64,000 nt of DNA. Source: Lepidostoma basale (lineage: Eukaryota; Arthropoda; Insecta; Trichoptera; Lepidostomatidae). The notes under the pieces are model-generated. The model was not told the DNA's origin. It worked only from the letters and a program-made list of their open reading frames with translations, and searched no databases. Positions 11,650 through 23,500 of the stretch are shown piece by piece; within the stretch, counting starts at the first letter, position 1, and each line of letters begins with the position of its first letter. The stretch covers positions 1-64,000 of the forward strand of contig JAHDVF020000448.1 in assembly GCA_022606425.2 (NCBI GenBank), in the 5' to 3' direction. The translations under genes and the position numbers were made by a program.

Positions 11650-12310
11650 GGGCATCGCTGCAGATTTGACTCGTGAAAATACAATTCACATTGACAATAC
11701 TCCAGTTAACAAGGTGTCCCAATTCAAGTATCTCGGGTCGGTCCTTACCGCGGACGCCAACGTAGACACTGATGTCAAACACAGGACAAACACCGCCTGG
11801 CTCAAGTGGAGGTCTCTATCTGGTGTCTTGTGTGATCAAAAAATTCCAATCAGGACCAAAGGCAGAGTCTACAAGACTGCAGTGAGGCCCGCCATGCTAT
11901 ATGGAGCAGAGTGCTGGACCAACAAAAAAGTCCACGAACGTCGTCGAGTCCACACTGCCAAGATGAAACTGCTGAGGTGGGCCGAAGGCGTCACAAGGCT
12001 GGACCACGTAAGGAGCGAATACGTGAGGGGTAGCTTTAAAATTGCCCCAATAACGGAAAAATTAACAGAATCGACTCCGGTGGTACGGTCATGTGATGCG
12101 AAGAGACAGTGAACATATTGTCCAAAGAGCCTTCAGCATTCCCACAAAACCAAGAATAAGAGGTCGCCCAATGGCAACATGGTGGGCCAACATGGAAAAG
12201 GAGCTCCAACGCGAGAACCTGACAGTGGAGATGAGTCAAAATAGAAAAGTTTGGCATTTTCGTACGAGGAGGGCCGACCCCAGATGATGGGAAATGGCAA
12301 AGGGAAGAAG
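11650..12310 (+). repeat. LINE reverse-transcriptase C-terminal fragment
   Basis: The frame opens with VNKVSQFKYLGSVLTADAN, continues through the YG-AECW motif (LYGAECWTNKK) to KMKLLRWAEGVTRLDHVR, then shifts and resumes as GHVMRRDSEHIVQRAFSIP and RGRPMATWWANMEKEL. The arrangement is an RTE-type RT thumb and C-terminus. One frameshift near 12080 kills it. Confidence 0.85.
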
Positions 12311-12479
12311 AGAGATCAAAATTAAATACGAATTTCAGTACAAAAAATATATAACTCAATAAAAAAGAACTTGATTAAACACCATCTTCAGCAATAAGCA
12401 ATGTCTTTGCTTCCTTCAAGAAACGTATCCATCCTACCCTGTCTCTGGCCCGCCTTCCAGTATTATTTCAACAAGGCCC

Positions 12480-12646
12480 AACAGTCTATCACGACACCAT
12501 CCAACATCGCAATCTTGGTCTGCCGACGCTTCTTCCCCCTAATGGGTCAAATAAGTAGTTAAACATCACTCTTTTTGGGAGGTCCAGGTCCTCTTCGCGA
12601 TGCAAATGCCCCAGCCAACGAAATCTGTTAATTTTAACCCTTAGAC
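12480..12646 (-). repeat. LINE pol C-terminal fragment
   Basis: Minus-strand translation TGLRVKINRFRWLGHLHRE, then DLPKRVMFNYLFDPLGGR and SVGRPRLRCW. This is a typical LINE end. It is interrupted on its left-of-protein side by the MITE at 12647. Confidence 0.65.
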
Positions 12647-13108
12647 CAGTGCTCCGCAATCTTTTCTCACCTACGGCACACATAAGTTCTTCCTAGAATT
12701 CCGCGGCACACCAAAACCTAAAATTCAGTCTGGACGTGGGGGTCAATCAGCTTTGGAGACGTTTTTTTTAGCTCCTCGGCGACTTCCGGCTAGTAGAAAT
12801 CAGCAGCGAGGTTTTTTTGCACCTCCCGAAAGATCGAAGGACCAAATTTTCCCGAAATCTACTGGCCGGCCGAATTCTACAGGTTAAGTTAAAAAATTTA
12901 AGTCCCCAGCAACTTCCAGCGAGTAGAAATTAGCGGCGACCGATTTTTCACGAATGACCAACAACAAAAAAGTCACCAATGTCTCCTGAACTGATTTACG
13001 AAAGATTTGACTTCACGAAATTCACAAATAACTAAATATTTTTTTCATTATGCATTTGGTCGCGGCACACCTGCATCCGGCTCACGGCACACCGGTTGCG
13101 GAGCACTG
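12647..13108. mobile_element. hAT-like MITE with perfect 8-bp target duplication
   Basis: The ends are CAGTGCTCCGCAA and its exact complement, flanked by CCTTAGAC at 12639-12646 and 13109-13116. Inside, 'cggcacac' motifs repeat near both ends. The element is 462 bp, non-coding and inserted in a LINE fragment. A second, truncated copy lies at 7196-7310. Confidence 0.88.
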
Positions 13109-13116
13109 CCTTAGAC

Positions 13117-14167
13117 CACTAAGCCAACTATCTATGATCACTACATTCTTCGTTGACGCATTGAGAATAAAATGTCACTTTTAAAATGATATTGTCTTAC
13201 AAACCAAATCATTATCACAATTATTTCAGTATCTTCCTCAAATAACAAAGATTCAATAAACAACGCACTCAAGTTTCTGATGTGCACGACTTATTAATCT
13301 GAAGCCAGTCGTAGCGGGCAAAGAATTAATAAACTTTACTACGCTGACGTCCCGGTATAAATCATAGACTTCCATGTTGAATCATTTTCGCCATATCTGA
13401 TCATTCTTATTAGGTCTAAAGATTCTGCGAAGGATTTTCCTTTTGAATAAGTCGTTTCAATTGCGTTTCGTTGCAATGTTTTATATTATTATATAATATG
13501 CATAAATTGAACTTTGTTTTACTAGATAATAGAAGCGACTTTAACTACATACAATTTAATGAACATTTGATTAATACGATTATCATAACATTATTTAGTA
13601 ATTTTAATAACGTTTGATTTTAAAACAATTATATACAATACATGAGATTAACATTTAATATTTTAGTAATGATTTCACAATAGGTTTTTTTGCTTAAAAG
13701 TGATGTATGAATTAAAAACAAAATATTTAAAAATACAAACGCTATAAATAAAACATGCTCCCATCGAAAATTAGCTCCCATCGAAATTCAATTTTGCTGT
13801 GTTTGATAGTAAATTTTTCACATATTTAAGACAGGGGAATAAAAAGGCCAAAATGAGATGTTAACGGCTTGAGTGCAGACCACGCGTTTGTGCGTGATGT
13901 GGGAAGTGCACCAAATGCCAATCACACAATTACGCGTGATAGTTACGTTAGATATTAAAAATTGTTATAAATTACTACGACCACGCATTTCTTGCGGAAC
14001 AGCCGCAACAGGAATGAACTCACTGGTCGCTCGAAATCCATCACCGTGTGACAACTGCTAAAATCTTTTGCCATAGTATACTAATTGAGCAGTTTTATTT
14101 GGAAAATAAAAAGATAACTGTCTATCTTCATCAGGTAAAAAGAAAGTGGTTTCATATTTTTGATTTA
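13117..14167. other. Intergenic or upstream intron, no feature recognised
   Basis: No exon recognised. The missing N-terminal acetyl-CoA synthetase exons would be expected here or further upstream, but I could not find them. Confidence 0.4.
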
Positions 14168-14262
14168 TTAACTAACTAACTAACCATTACCCCGTTTCCT
14201 CGGAGGGGTAGGCAGAAATAATGGACCGCATTGTTCTGTCCTGATATACTTCTTTCGTTTCC
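14168..14262 (-). repeat. LINE family 1 tail, minus strand
   Basis: 'aactaactaactaaccat' followed by 'ggaggggtaggcagaa' is the complement of the family tail (ttctgcctaccc...ggttagttagtt). Confidence 0.65.
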
Positions 14263-14513
14263 TCTACATTAATATGTACATCGCGCTTACACATTTTTCT
14301 CGATCTTACAATATTTCTATTTCCGTTTACGTCGTTTTTTATATTTGTCATCCTGAATATTGCATATCCTCGATTTAAATCTTTGAAATAAGCCTTCGTT
14401 CTGATTTGTGTACAATATAATAAACGTTGATGTTAAATGTGCTTCTGCATTATCTCGATGCTTTTCATTATCCAATTTAGACATTGTTATAATTCGCTTC
14501 CTTGCCGCTGCAG

Positions 14514-17500
14514 GGAGGGAACCCACCCGGATGACTACTCCTGTACCACCTACAAGCAGCTGCTGACAGAGGTGTGCAAATGCGCCAACATGCTAAAGAC
14601 AATGGGCGTGCGCATGGGTGATCGCGTGGTGCTCTACATGCCCATGATCATGGAGCTGGTGGTCGCCATGCTGGCCTGCGCCCGCATCGGAGCGGTGCAC
14701 ACCATCGTTGTAAGTATCCCTTCCTTTCTTGAAGATGTTAAGTGGGTGATTTGGTTTGAGGATTTGTAGAAAAGTAATAAACGGTACCGACACAATCGTA
14801 ACAATTGAGCTGGACATTACAAAGGTGCCAAGTATCAAAGTGATCGATTAATATAGTTTAGTTAATCACCCTAAAGATGCCACCCGTGGTATATAACATA
14901 TGTAACAAAAAAAAATCTTCTCTTATTCTTTGTTTTATGTTTAAACCATTTCGCACCTTTGTAATAACCAGCCTTCAATTGGTGAACTGGCGAAAGAGCG
15001 AGAGGGCTTGTGCGTGTTGCCGTACTGGAAGATGTTGAAGAGTGAGAAAACGCTGTTAAGATGTATTAATAAGACAGTGGATTCGGAAACAAAATATTTA
15101 TTTATTATACCCTTACTGCCCCTGCGGTATTAATAGGTAGGTACTTGGTTCTCGTTTATTTGCTTGCATCCATTTTCTCTTTGATTGCCCAAAGGTCAAA
15201 CTGTCTATGATATCATAAACGCATACGGTTCTTAAAGGCGTAAATTTGTTTGAAATTCCCAAAATCATACCCTGCATCGCTTTCGGAACTCTACCTGCGT
15301 CTTTAAAATATGCATATTTGCCCGTGAATCATAGCGATATTTGTAATTGTGTAATTAGAATCTATTTTAAACGGTCGAATTTAAACATTACGAACTTAGT
15401 CATTCTTGTAAGTAACATTAAAATTTTAATGGATTTCATTTTTGTTATTATTACAATTGAAGCTGATAGCACATACAATATATTTTTCGAATTTGTTTTT
15501 TTGTATACAAATACTTGTAGGCAAATACTGGATTTTTATCCATTGCGGGTTAATCATTTTTAAGGATTAATTGTATCTCAATAGAGACGAAGATGTAAAT
15601 TATTTTAACTTGTTTATTTATTTCAGTGTTTGAATATAAATTATTATTGAAGTATTTTTTTGCCTTTTTCTATTCATAATAAATAAAAATAAAACAGCAT
15701 TAAGTTTTGTTGTAAACTACACTATTGCAAACAATCTCCCTGAAATGAACGAACTCTGTATAAATAATAATATATCATAACTATTTTTTACTTTGATCAT
15801 ATTTTTTTTAAATTCTCTCCCTCTCCGCTGAAACTGCTACCACCATTACGGCAACGCCCTGTGAAGGCGTACCGCCCACATCATAAAACATTTGTGCATA
15901 AATATACTTCATTTTAGATCAATAATAGAAGCTTTGTGTGTGGGTAGCCACGCCCTATGTAAAGGACAAACCCTCTATGGCGGTGTGTATATATTACATA
16001 ATACCCAGCAATGTCTCACCCGTTTAATATGCCCTTTCTCTCGAATGCGCTCTTTCCAGCTTATACCTGTACCTAATATCATTGCCAAATGCAAATACAG
16101 TCGAACTTGGCTATCACGAGGAAAATGGGACCTACTGAATTTTCTCGTTATAAGCATTACTCGTTATATCAGAGAAGATGTATTTTAACACCTACAAACA
16201 TACCCATCACACGAAGACTTGAAGTGTATGGAGCGGTCGCATAACACGAAAAGTTGCAATTCAAACAAAAATACGCAATTAAAGAGAAGCAACTCGTTAT
16301 AAAAGTGAATAAATGAACCTAAGTATGGAGAAAATCAGAAACAAAAATTTCAACAAGTGTTTCTTCGTTACATCTGAGATCTCGCTATTTTCGTGATCGA
16401 AATAACCGAGTTCGACTTAAGAAGTGAAAGCAGTGCAATTTGAACACATGGAAAGAAAACATTAAAACACTATGGTGAAGAAAGTATATGTATAATAAAT
16501 GACGCGAACGGAGCTAGAAACAGAGGAAAGCCGAGGAAAACGTGGCACGATCAAATCAAGTAAATATTAAATGTCGGTCACGTAAGGAGTCGGCGAAATC
16601 GACGTGCGTGCATGATAATGTGTATGAATGAGATAAAAGAAAAAAAAATCGAGAAATCGAGAGAAGTATGTCAGAATAGAACAGCGTGGAGACGGCGTGA
16701 TGGTTTATTAATTAGTTATATCTGTTCTATTCGGTCGTGGCTATCTGGGGAGCTATATGGGTGGGCGTATAATGAAAATTTACTTTAATTTAATTTACCC
16801 CAGAAGTGACCAACCATATGTCGCAAGATGGCGGGTAATATTTACAAAACCCTCTATAATGTATAGGCCAGGGATGGCGAACCTATGGCACGCCCCCTTT
16901 TTAGCCGTCAGACACTTTAACTGGAGGCGCGCTGCAGAAGTGTGGGTATAGATTTACGTGACATCCCTTCGGCGATGATTCACAAAGAGTTGGCACGAGA
17001 GATCGTGTCATTTATGATTAAGATTATTCAGGACATTGGTATCATAAACCAAGCTAGGGAACAAAACGCCGTACACTCTTCTAGTGGAACGGAAGGCCTG
17101 ATGACAACAGTCAACAGGCCGGCTTCTCCTGGAGAGTTTTAGGTGGTTTCCTCTCCACAAGAGCAAATGCTGAGAAGTTCCTTTTGGTCCACCATAGATT
17201 GTCCCTTCCAAATCCCGAATTCAGTAGCTAGATAGAACCTTAAGTTCAATCAAAGCAGAACATCCATTTGTTGAAATATAAACCTTGTACATAATATGCA
17301 AGGTAAATAATAATGCAACTCCCATTTAAAAATTAAAAAAACACCTATGGCACGCGTGCAACAGGTGGCACGCGAGACGATTTTGAATGGCACGCCAAAG
17401 AATAGAAAAAAATAAAAGTGAATAAACAAAAAATTCAAAAAGTTTTAGAAATAGTATTAAAAAAATCAAAAAATATTTGAGCTGAGTACGCGACACTATA

Positions 17501-20500
17501 TTCGCATCTCACTCTTGCATATGTTCTAGCTCAATGTTCTCACTCTCGGCCGTCCCGCCGCCGCCGGCAGAAGCTTTCGGGCTTCCAACCAGAGCGGGTC
17601 TATGCCCGTTCCGTGAGCGTTGCCAGATGTTTTTTTTTAATGTTTTTAGCAATTAAATCTCAATTATTATAATTTTTTACTTCAATTATAATTATATAAG
17701 GGGATTAGCTAAGAATGTTCCTATTTTTCCGATTTAAAATCGCTAATTTTTTAACGCGTACTGACAACCCTACACCGGAACGCACGTTTTTATTTTAGCA
17801 CTGTAAGGGAAAGGATAAATCAGACTTACAGACAAAAGTACTACTGCTTGTATTCTATTAAAAGCTACCAGCTATGAACCCGATATAAAAAATTGGCATC
17901 TAGCATCCAACAACAAAAATCTCACTAATAATGAAGTTTTGAGGGTTTTACATTTTTTTTTATTAATTCTATTTTCTATTTATTTATTATATTTTATTTT
18001 GCCATCATTAATGCTTTGTTTATATTAAAAATCTGAAGTAACACAAACATTTTATGCATTTTTATTTCCTGTAGCACGCGACATATTATTATATTGAAAA
18101 AAAAAAAATTGCCACTCAGGCTAAAAAAGGTTCGCTATCCCTGGTTTATAGGGGGTTAATGCACAAACAGTGAGTGAGCGGCACACGTACAGGGGTTCAG
18201 ATCAATACCCTGCGGTGTAGCTAACAGCGTGCAACATTTTATTTAAGGGCGACCACACAATAATTAAAACGTTAAACAATACATAAAAACCAAAACATGA
18301 AAACAAGATTTTTGTTGCAATATTTTGGTGATATTTTTAGAATTTTAATTTGATTCTAGTCATTATATTGGCCGAAGAACTATGATAACATTATTAACTG
18401 TTAAAATTTATAATACTGTTATAATATCACTTCTTTTTTTTAAATGTCGCGATAGCCGTTTCGCCAACTGATGTTGGCATCATCAGGTATTACAAACATC
18501 AGTTGTCTGTGACACCTGATGATGCCAGTATCGGTTGACGAAACAGCTGTCGCGACATTCTCAAATAAATTAATAATAAAAAAATTGATATAACGTGTTA
18601 ACAGTTAATCCCATTTTCTCTTTAATTGTACGAATACATAGGTATAGCGTTCAAAATAACTCCGTTAAAATTTATAACACTGTTATAATATCACATTTTT
18701 TTATTATTAACTTTTTTGAGAATGTCACGACAGCTGTTTCGCCAAACGATGTTGGCCACATCAGGTATTACAAACATCCGTTGTTTGTGACACCTGATGA
18801 TGCCAGTATCGGTTGGCGAAACAGCTGTCGCGACATTCTCACATAAGTGAATAATCAAAATTGTGATATACGAGTATTGTATAAATTTTAACAGTTATTC
18901 CCATTTTCTCTTTTATTGTACACAGGTATAGCGTTCAAAATAACTCCGTACGTGTTAGATTAATGCGTGGTTTGTATAAAAATGTTAAGTTTTATTTTTA
19001 AATAAATTATGGCATTTGCGATATTTGATGCATTTTTTATCATTATATTCATACTACTGTAGATGCTAGCCAACATGGTGAAAGCAGTCGCAGTCAAAAT
19101 AATAAAAAATGGAAGTAGTTCACTAAATAACATCGTTTTATTTCATTGGCATTTAAAAATTAATTAGTTCGCCTCTTTTAGTTCGCAGGATTCTCTGCTG
19201 ATTCTCTGGCTGAGAGAATCGCAGACAGCGGAGCCAAGCATCTCATCACGGCCAATGGATCCTGGAGGGGCGAGAAGCTGCTTTATCTGAAGGCCATCTG
19301 CGACAAAGCAATGGACATCGCCGTAGAGCTGTATGACCACAGGGTCGATATATGTCTGGTGGTGGACCACTACAACCGAGTTACCCAATGTGTCGAAACT
19401 TGGGACTTCGAAGCAAGTATATTTATTATCGTTTATTTAAACAAGAAAAAGAAGAGTTTATTTAAACAAACATTAATTATTTATTAATCCACCAATGGTA
19501 AAACACGTATTTAGTGAAATTTTTATTTAATAAAATAATAATGACAGTGCACAATGGTGTTCTTCTACCGACCCTTATGTATGGAAGCGAAGCATGGAAC
19601 TGGCAAAAGAAGGATGAAAGTAGAATAAATGCATTAGAAATGAGATCTCTTAGACGAATGTGTGGATACTCTGTGTATGATAGAGTGTCGAATGAAAATA
19701 TAAGAAGTGAATGCGGTGCGAATGATGGTGTCATGAACAAAATAATGAAAGGATCATTAAGATGGTTTGGACATATGGAAAGAATGAATGAAGAAAGAAT
19801 GGTAAAAAAAATTATATGTTAATGATATAAATGGAACCAGAAATAGAGGAAGACCGAGGAAAACGTGGCACGATCAAATAAATCAAATATTGAATGTCGG
19901 CCATGTGAGGAGTCAGAGAAATCGACGCGCGTGCATGACACGATGTATGAATGTTGAGGAAGAGAAATATGTCAGGAAAGAAAAGTGTGGCAGTCCATTC
20001 TTTCTGCCTACCCTTTCGGGGAGACGGCGTGATGGTTAGTTAGTTATAATACACTTTTAGTAATTTATATTAACACCACTTTATTTGGTAACACCAATCG
20101 GTTTCGCTCCCGCCGGAGCTTCGTCAGAGTGAGAGAATAAACTAAATATAAAATCAGAGAACAGCCTATGTGGTGTTAATATAAATTACTTAAAGTGTAT
20201 TATTATTTAATCTAATAATGTCACACCACAAATTAAGTGCTTCATATGAGAGTTTAAAATTTTATTTCGCTGAACGAACTTAGAAAGTTGTCTAAAGCTA
20301 TAAATCAAAACTTTTAAGCCACTGATTCTCAAAATGTGCCGGTGTGATAAATATTTTGTAAATTATACACAATCGTCCAATAACGTTTATATTCCTTTAG
20401 TGTAAATAAGCAACGAATTTTTAATACGTTTTTTTTGGAGAATGAAGAATAATGAGTTTGGATTAAAAAAATCTTAATATTGTGACCAGTACGTTAGTTT

Positions 20501-23500
20501 TTTTTTTACAATTGCAAAACTAAGCTGGAGATAAAGAAAAAAATTATATTTATTTAAAAACTGTTGAAATAAATTGGATATTTAATTTAGACAAACATGA
20601 TGGACGGCAGAGACTACTGGTGGAATGATGAGATGGAATCTGCTGAATCGAGGCATTACCCCGAAAAGTTCGACTCAGAGCATCCTCTGTTCTTGCTGTA
20701 CACCAGGTAAATTGTATCGTTATAAAATTTAAGGAAATGCCATTAATTGTTTTTATAAAATTATTTTAACCTCGCTGTTTGAATTGATTGCAGTGGATCT
20801 ACTGGGAAGCCTAAAGGTATCCTGCACACCACTGCAGGTTACATGGTGTACGTTGCCACTACGTTCAAGTACGTCTTTGATTATAAACCAGGCGACGTCT
20901 ATTGGTGCACCGCTGATATTGGTTGGATCACGGGCCACTCCTACGTGACCTACGGGCCTCTGCTTAACTGCGCTACATCTATCATCGTAAATATTATTTT
21001 CCTTTTAATTTCCTTCTTCTTATTCTTCCTTGCTATAGACCTTTGTGGTCTGTTCTCCAGAGAGTTGCTATTCGAGTGAGGTGGATTTCCAGCTGTCCTT
21101 CCATCGGTTAGGAGGTCCACCACAAGGATGAATTTCGTGAGGCTGATTACGTAGTGCAATATAGAGGAGTCTGGTTATGTCCATTCTTTGGAAGTGACTG
21201 TCTACTCCATTTTATAATATCCTCAGCCTTAATTTTCAATGCTTTAATTATACAATTATACATTATTATAGTTGCTTGGTCAGTGCTTTTGTACGTAGTA
21301 GAATCATGGACCCTCAAAATCAGCACTATGAACAGGCATGTTGCAAGATGTGGATATATCGTAGAATGGACCGATATGGTTCGCAATATTGTTGTCCTAC
21401 AAAGAGCAAGAATATATAGCTAATTGCTGACTGATACTAAGGTCCAGAAGTTGTCCTACCTGGGTCATTTGCTTAGAGGTGCTTTATTCGAGGTGTGGGG
21501 AAAAGTCGGATCTCTTGGGTTCGGAATATTCGTGATTGGACTGGGATTGGAACAGTCGAGGCACTATTTAGAATTGCGCAAGGCAAGAACACGCACTCTC
21601 AAGTGATAGTCGACATCTGAGGGACCCGACATGATACATGAAGTAGAAGAAGAAGATTAGTTCATTATTTATGGTGCATGGTACTGGGTATACCTATTTG
21701 ATATAATTTTTTGTGTTTTTTACAGTTCGAGGGGACTCCTTTCTACCCCGAAAAAGATCGTTTTTGGAGCATTGCCGAGAGATACAGGGTGAACCAATTT
21801 TACACCGCTCCTACCGCTATCAGGTCGTTGATGAAGTTTGGAGACGCCGTTGTGAAGAAGTATGTTAATTATTTATTTTCTGCTCATCTCATTACTTTTT
21901 GAGGATTGTTATGCGTTTTCGTTTTATCTCACATAATATTTTTATGTTATATTTTAGACACGATCTTTCATCTCTTCGCGTCCTTGGAAGTGTTGGTGAA
22001 CCCATCAACGTAGACGCTTGGAACTGGTACAGGAAGGTCGTCGGGAATGATCGTTGCTCGATTGTGGACACCTATTGGCAGACTGAAACTGGGGGTCACG
22101 TGCTGACTCCGCTGCCAGGAGCCACGCCCATGAAGCCCGGTTCTGCTGTAAGTTGTGTTATGTTTGTCCCTGGTAATTAGTCTCAGTCATTCAATACATA
22201 TCATTTTCTTCTGATAGTGCCGTATCAGGTGGCCCCGACGTTGGTGACACAGTGAATTCCCGGGAAGTGTTACTGGAACGATTTCCCGTTGCCTTCTCCA
22301 AGGGTTTTCTAGCTTAGATAGTGGGTCTCGGTTTTATGGCGTCAAACATACGCCATACGCCCTCTCTACTAGGACCCTGATGGTAAGGTCAATAATCACA
22401 TTACCCGGGACTCGCGGGATCACGAGGACCACTCTAGGACGCCAAGGATTCGGATTAACAGGAAGTCTTGCTGTTGTCTTGTAAGGTGGCATTTCACAGC
22501 ATTTTATAGGTACATGCGTTCCAGCAGGGTATGTCCTACCGTGGCACTTCCAGTCATTCGAGTTTCATAGATATCATATCTGCAAATAATTCAAACGCCA
22601 TTTTAGGATCTCAAAATTAAATTATGAATTCCAGGCCCTGCCGTTCTTCGGAGTGGAGCCGCTGATCTTGGACGAAAATGGAGCAGTAGTCGAAGGAGTG
22701 GGCGAGGGCTATCTGGCATTCAACCGTCCCTGGCCTGGTATGATGAGAACAATCTTCAATGATCCAAGCCGTTTTGAAGACACATATTTTTCACAATTCA
22801 TTGGCTACTATACTACTGGAGACGGTGAGTAAATTACAATCCTTGTACAGCCGATGTCGTCCGCTGCTGGACATAGGCCTCTCCTGGTTCTCCACGTGTT
22901 CTTATCCATCCACCAGCAATTTTCTTATGTTATCAGACCATCGAATGGGGGCCCGAATTCGTCTATCTTCACAAGGTCTCCACTCCATTACCCTTCTGGT
23001 CCATTTTTGGTCTACCAATCTAGCAGATGACCGTTTAACCACAAATTATAACTAATTTCCATAAATCTAATTATATTTTAAATTGAGGAATCCAATTTTA
23101 ACATCGATACCGATCTTGTCTTGTTTTACATTTTATTTTAAATTTAGTTCAATACTATGCAGGTAATAAACGAGTGATTAAATATTGTTTCCAGGGGTCA
23201 GACGCGATGAAGACGGATACCTGTGGATCACCGGACGCATTGATGATATGCTGAACGTCTCTGGACACCTGATGTCCACAGCCCACGTGGAGGGCATCCT
23301 AATGGAGCACGACAGTATCGCTGAAGCAGCGGTGGTTTCCAAACCTCACCCTATCAAAGGAGAATGCCTCCACTGCTTCGTCTCCATGGTCGACAATGTC
23401 GAATTTAGCGATCAGGTTATCAAAGAATTGAGGAAACTGGTCCGCGAGAGAATCGGACCCTTTGCAATGCCGGATGAGGTTCAGTTTGCACCGGGTCTGC

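Larger units (their letters stand above)
16868..18144. mobile_element. hAT-like element, itself carrying insertions
   Basis: The ends are CCAGGGATGGCGAACC and the complement of CCAGGGATAGCGAACC. Near-identical 8-bp flanks (tgtatagg at 16860-16867 and tttatagg at 18145-18152) fit a hAT duplication with one change. No transposase frame was found. The element splits a copy of repeat R and contains the shared block 17480-17813. Confidence 0.7.

Noticed and set aside
11564..12112. 182-codon frame as a host gene
   Set aside because: Its sequence is the thumb and C-terminus of a LINE reverse transcriptase, and the tail continues in another frame.
15246..15563. 105-codon frame in an acetyl-CoA synthetase intron as a gene
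   Set aside because: AT-driven composition, no recognisable domain, no supporting splice or start context.
19416..19418. GT at 19417 as the donor of the acetyl-CoA synthetase exon
   Set aside because: It adds four bases, and with the acceptor at 20591 the frame reaches TGA after about a dozen codons. The GC donor at 19413 keeps the conserved sequence.
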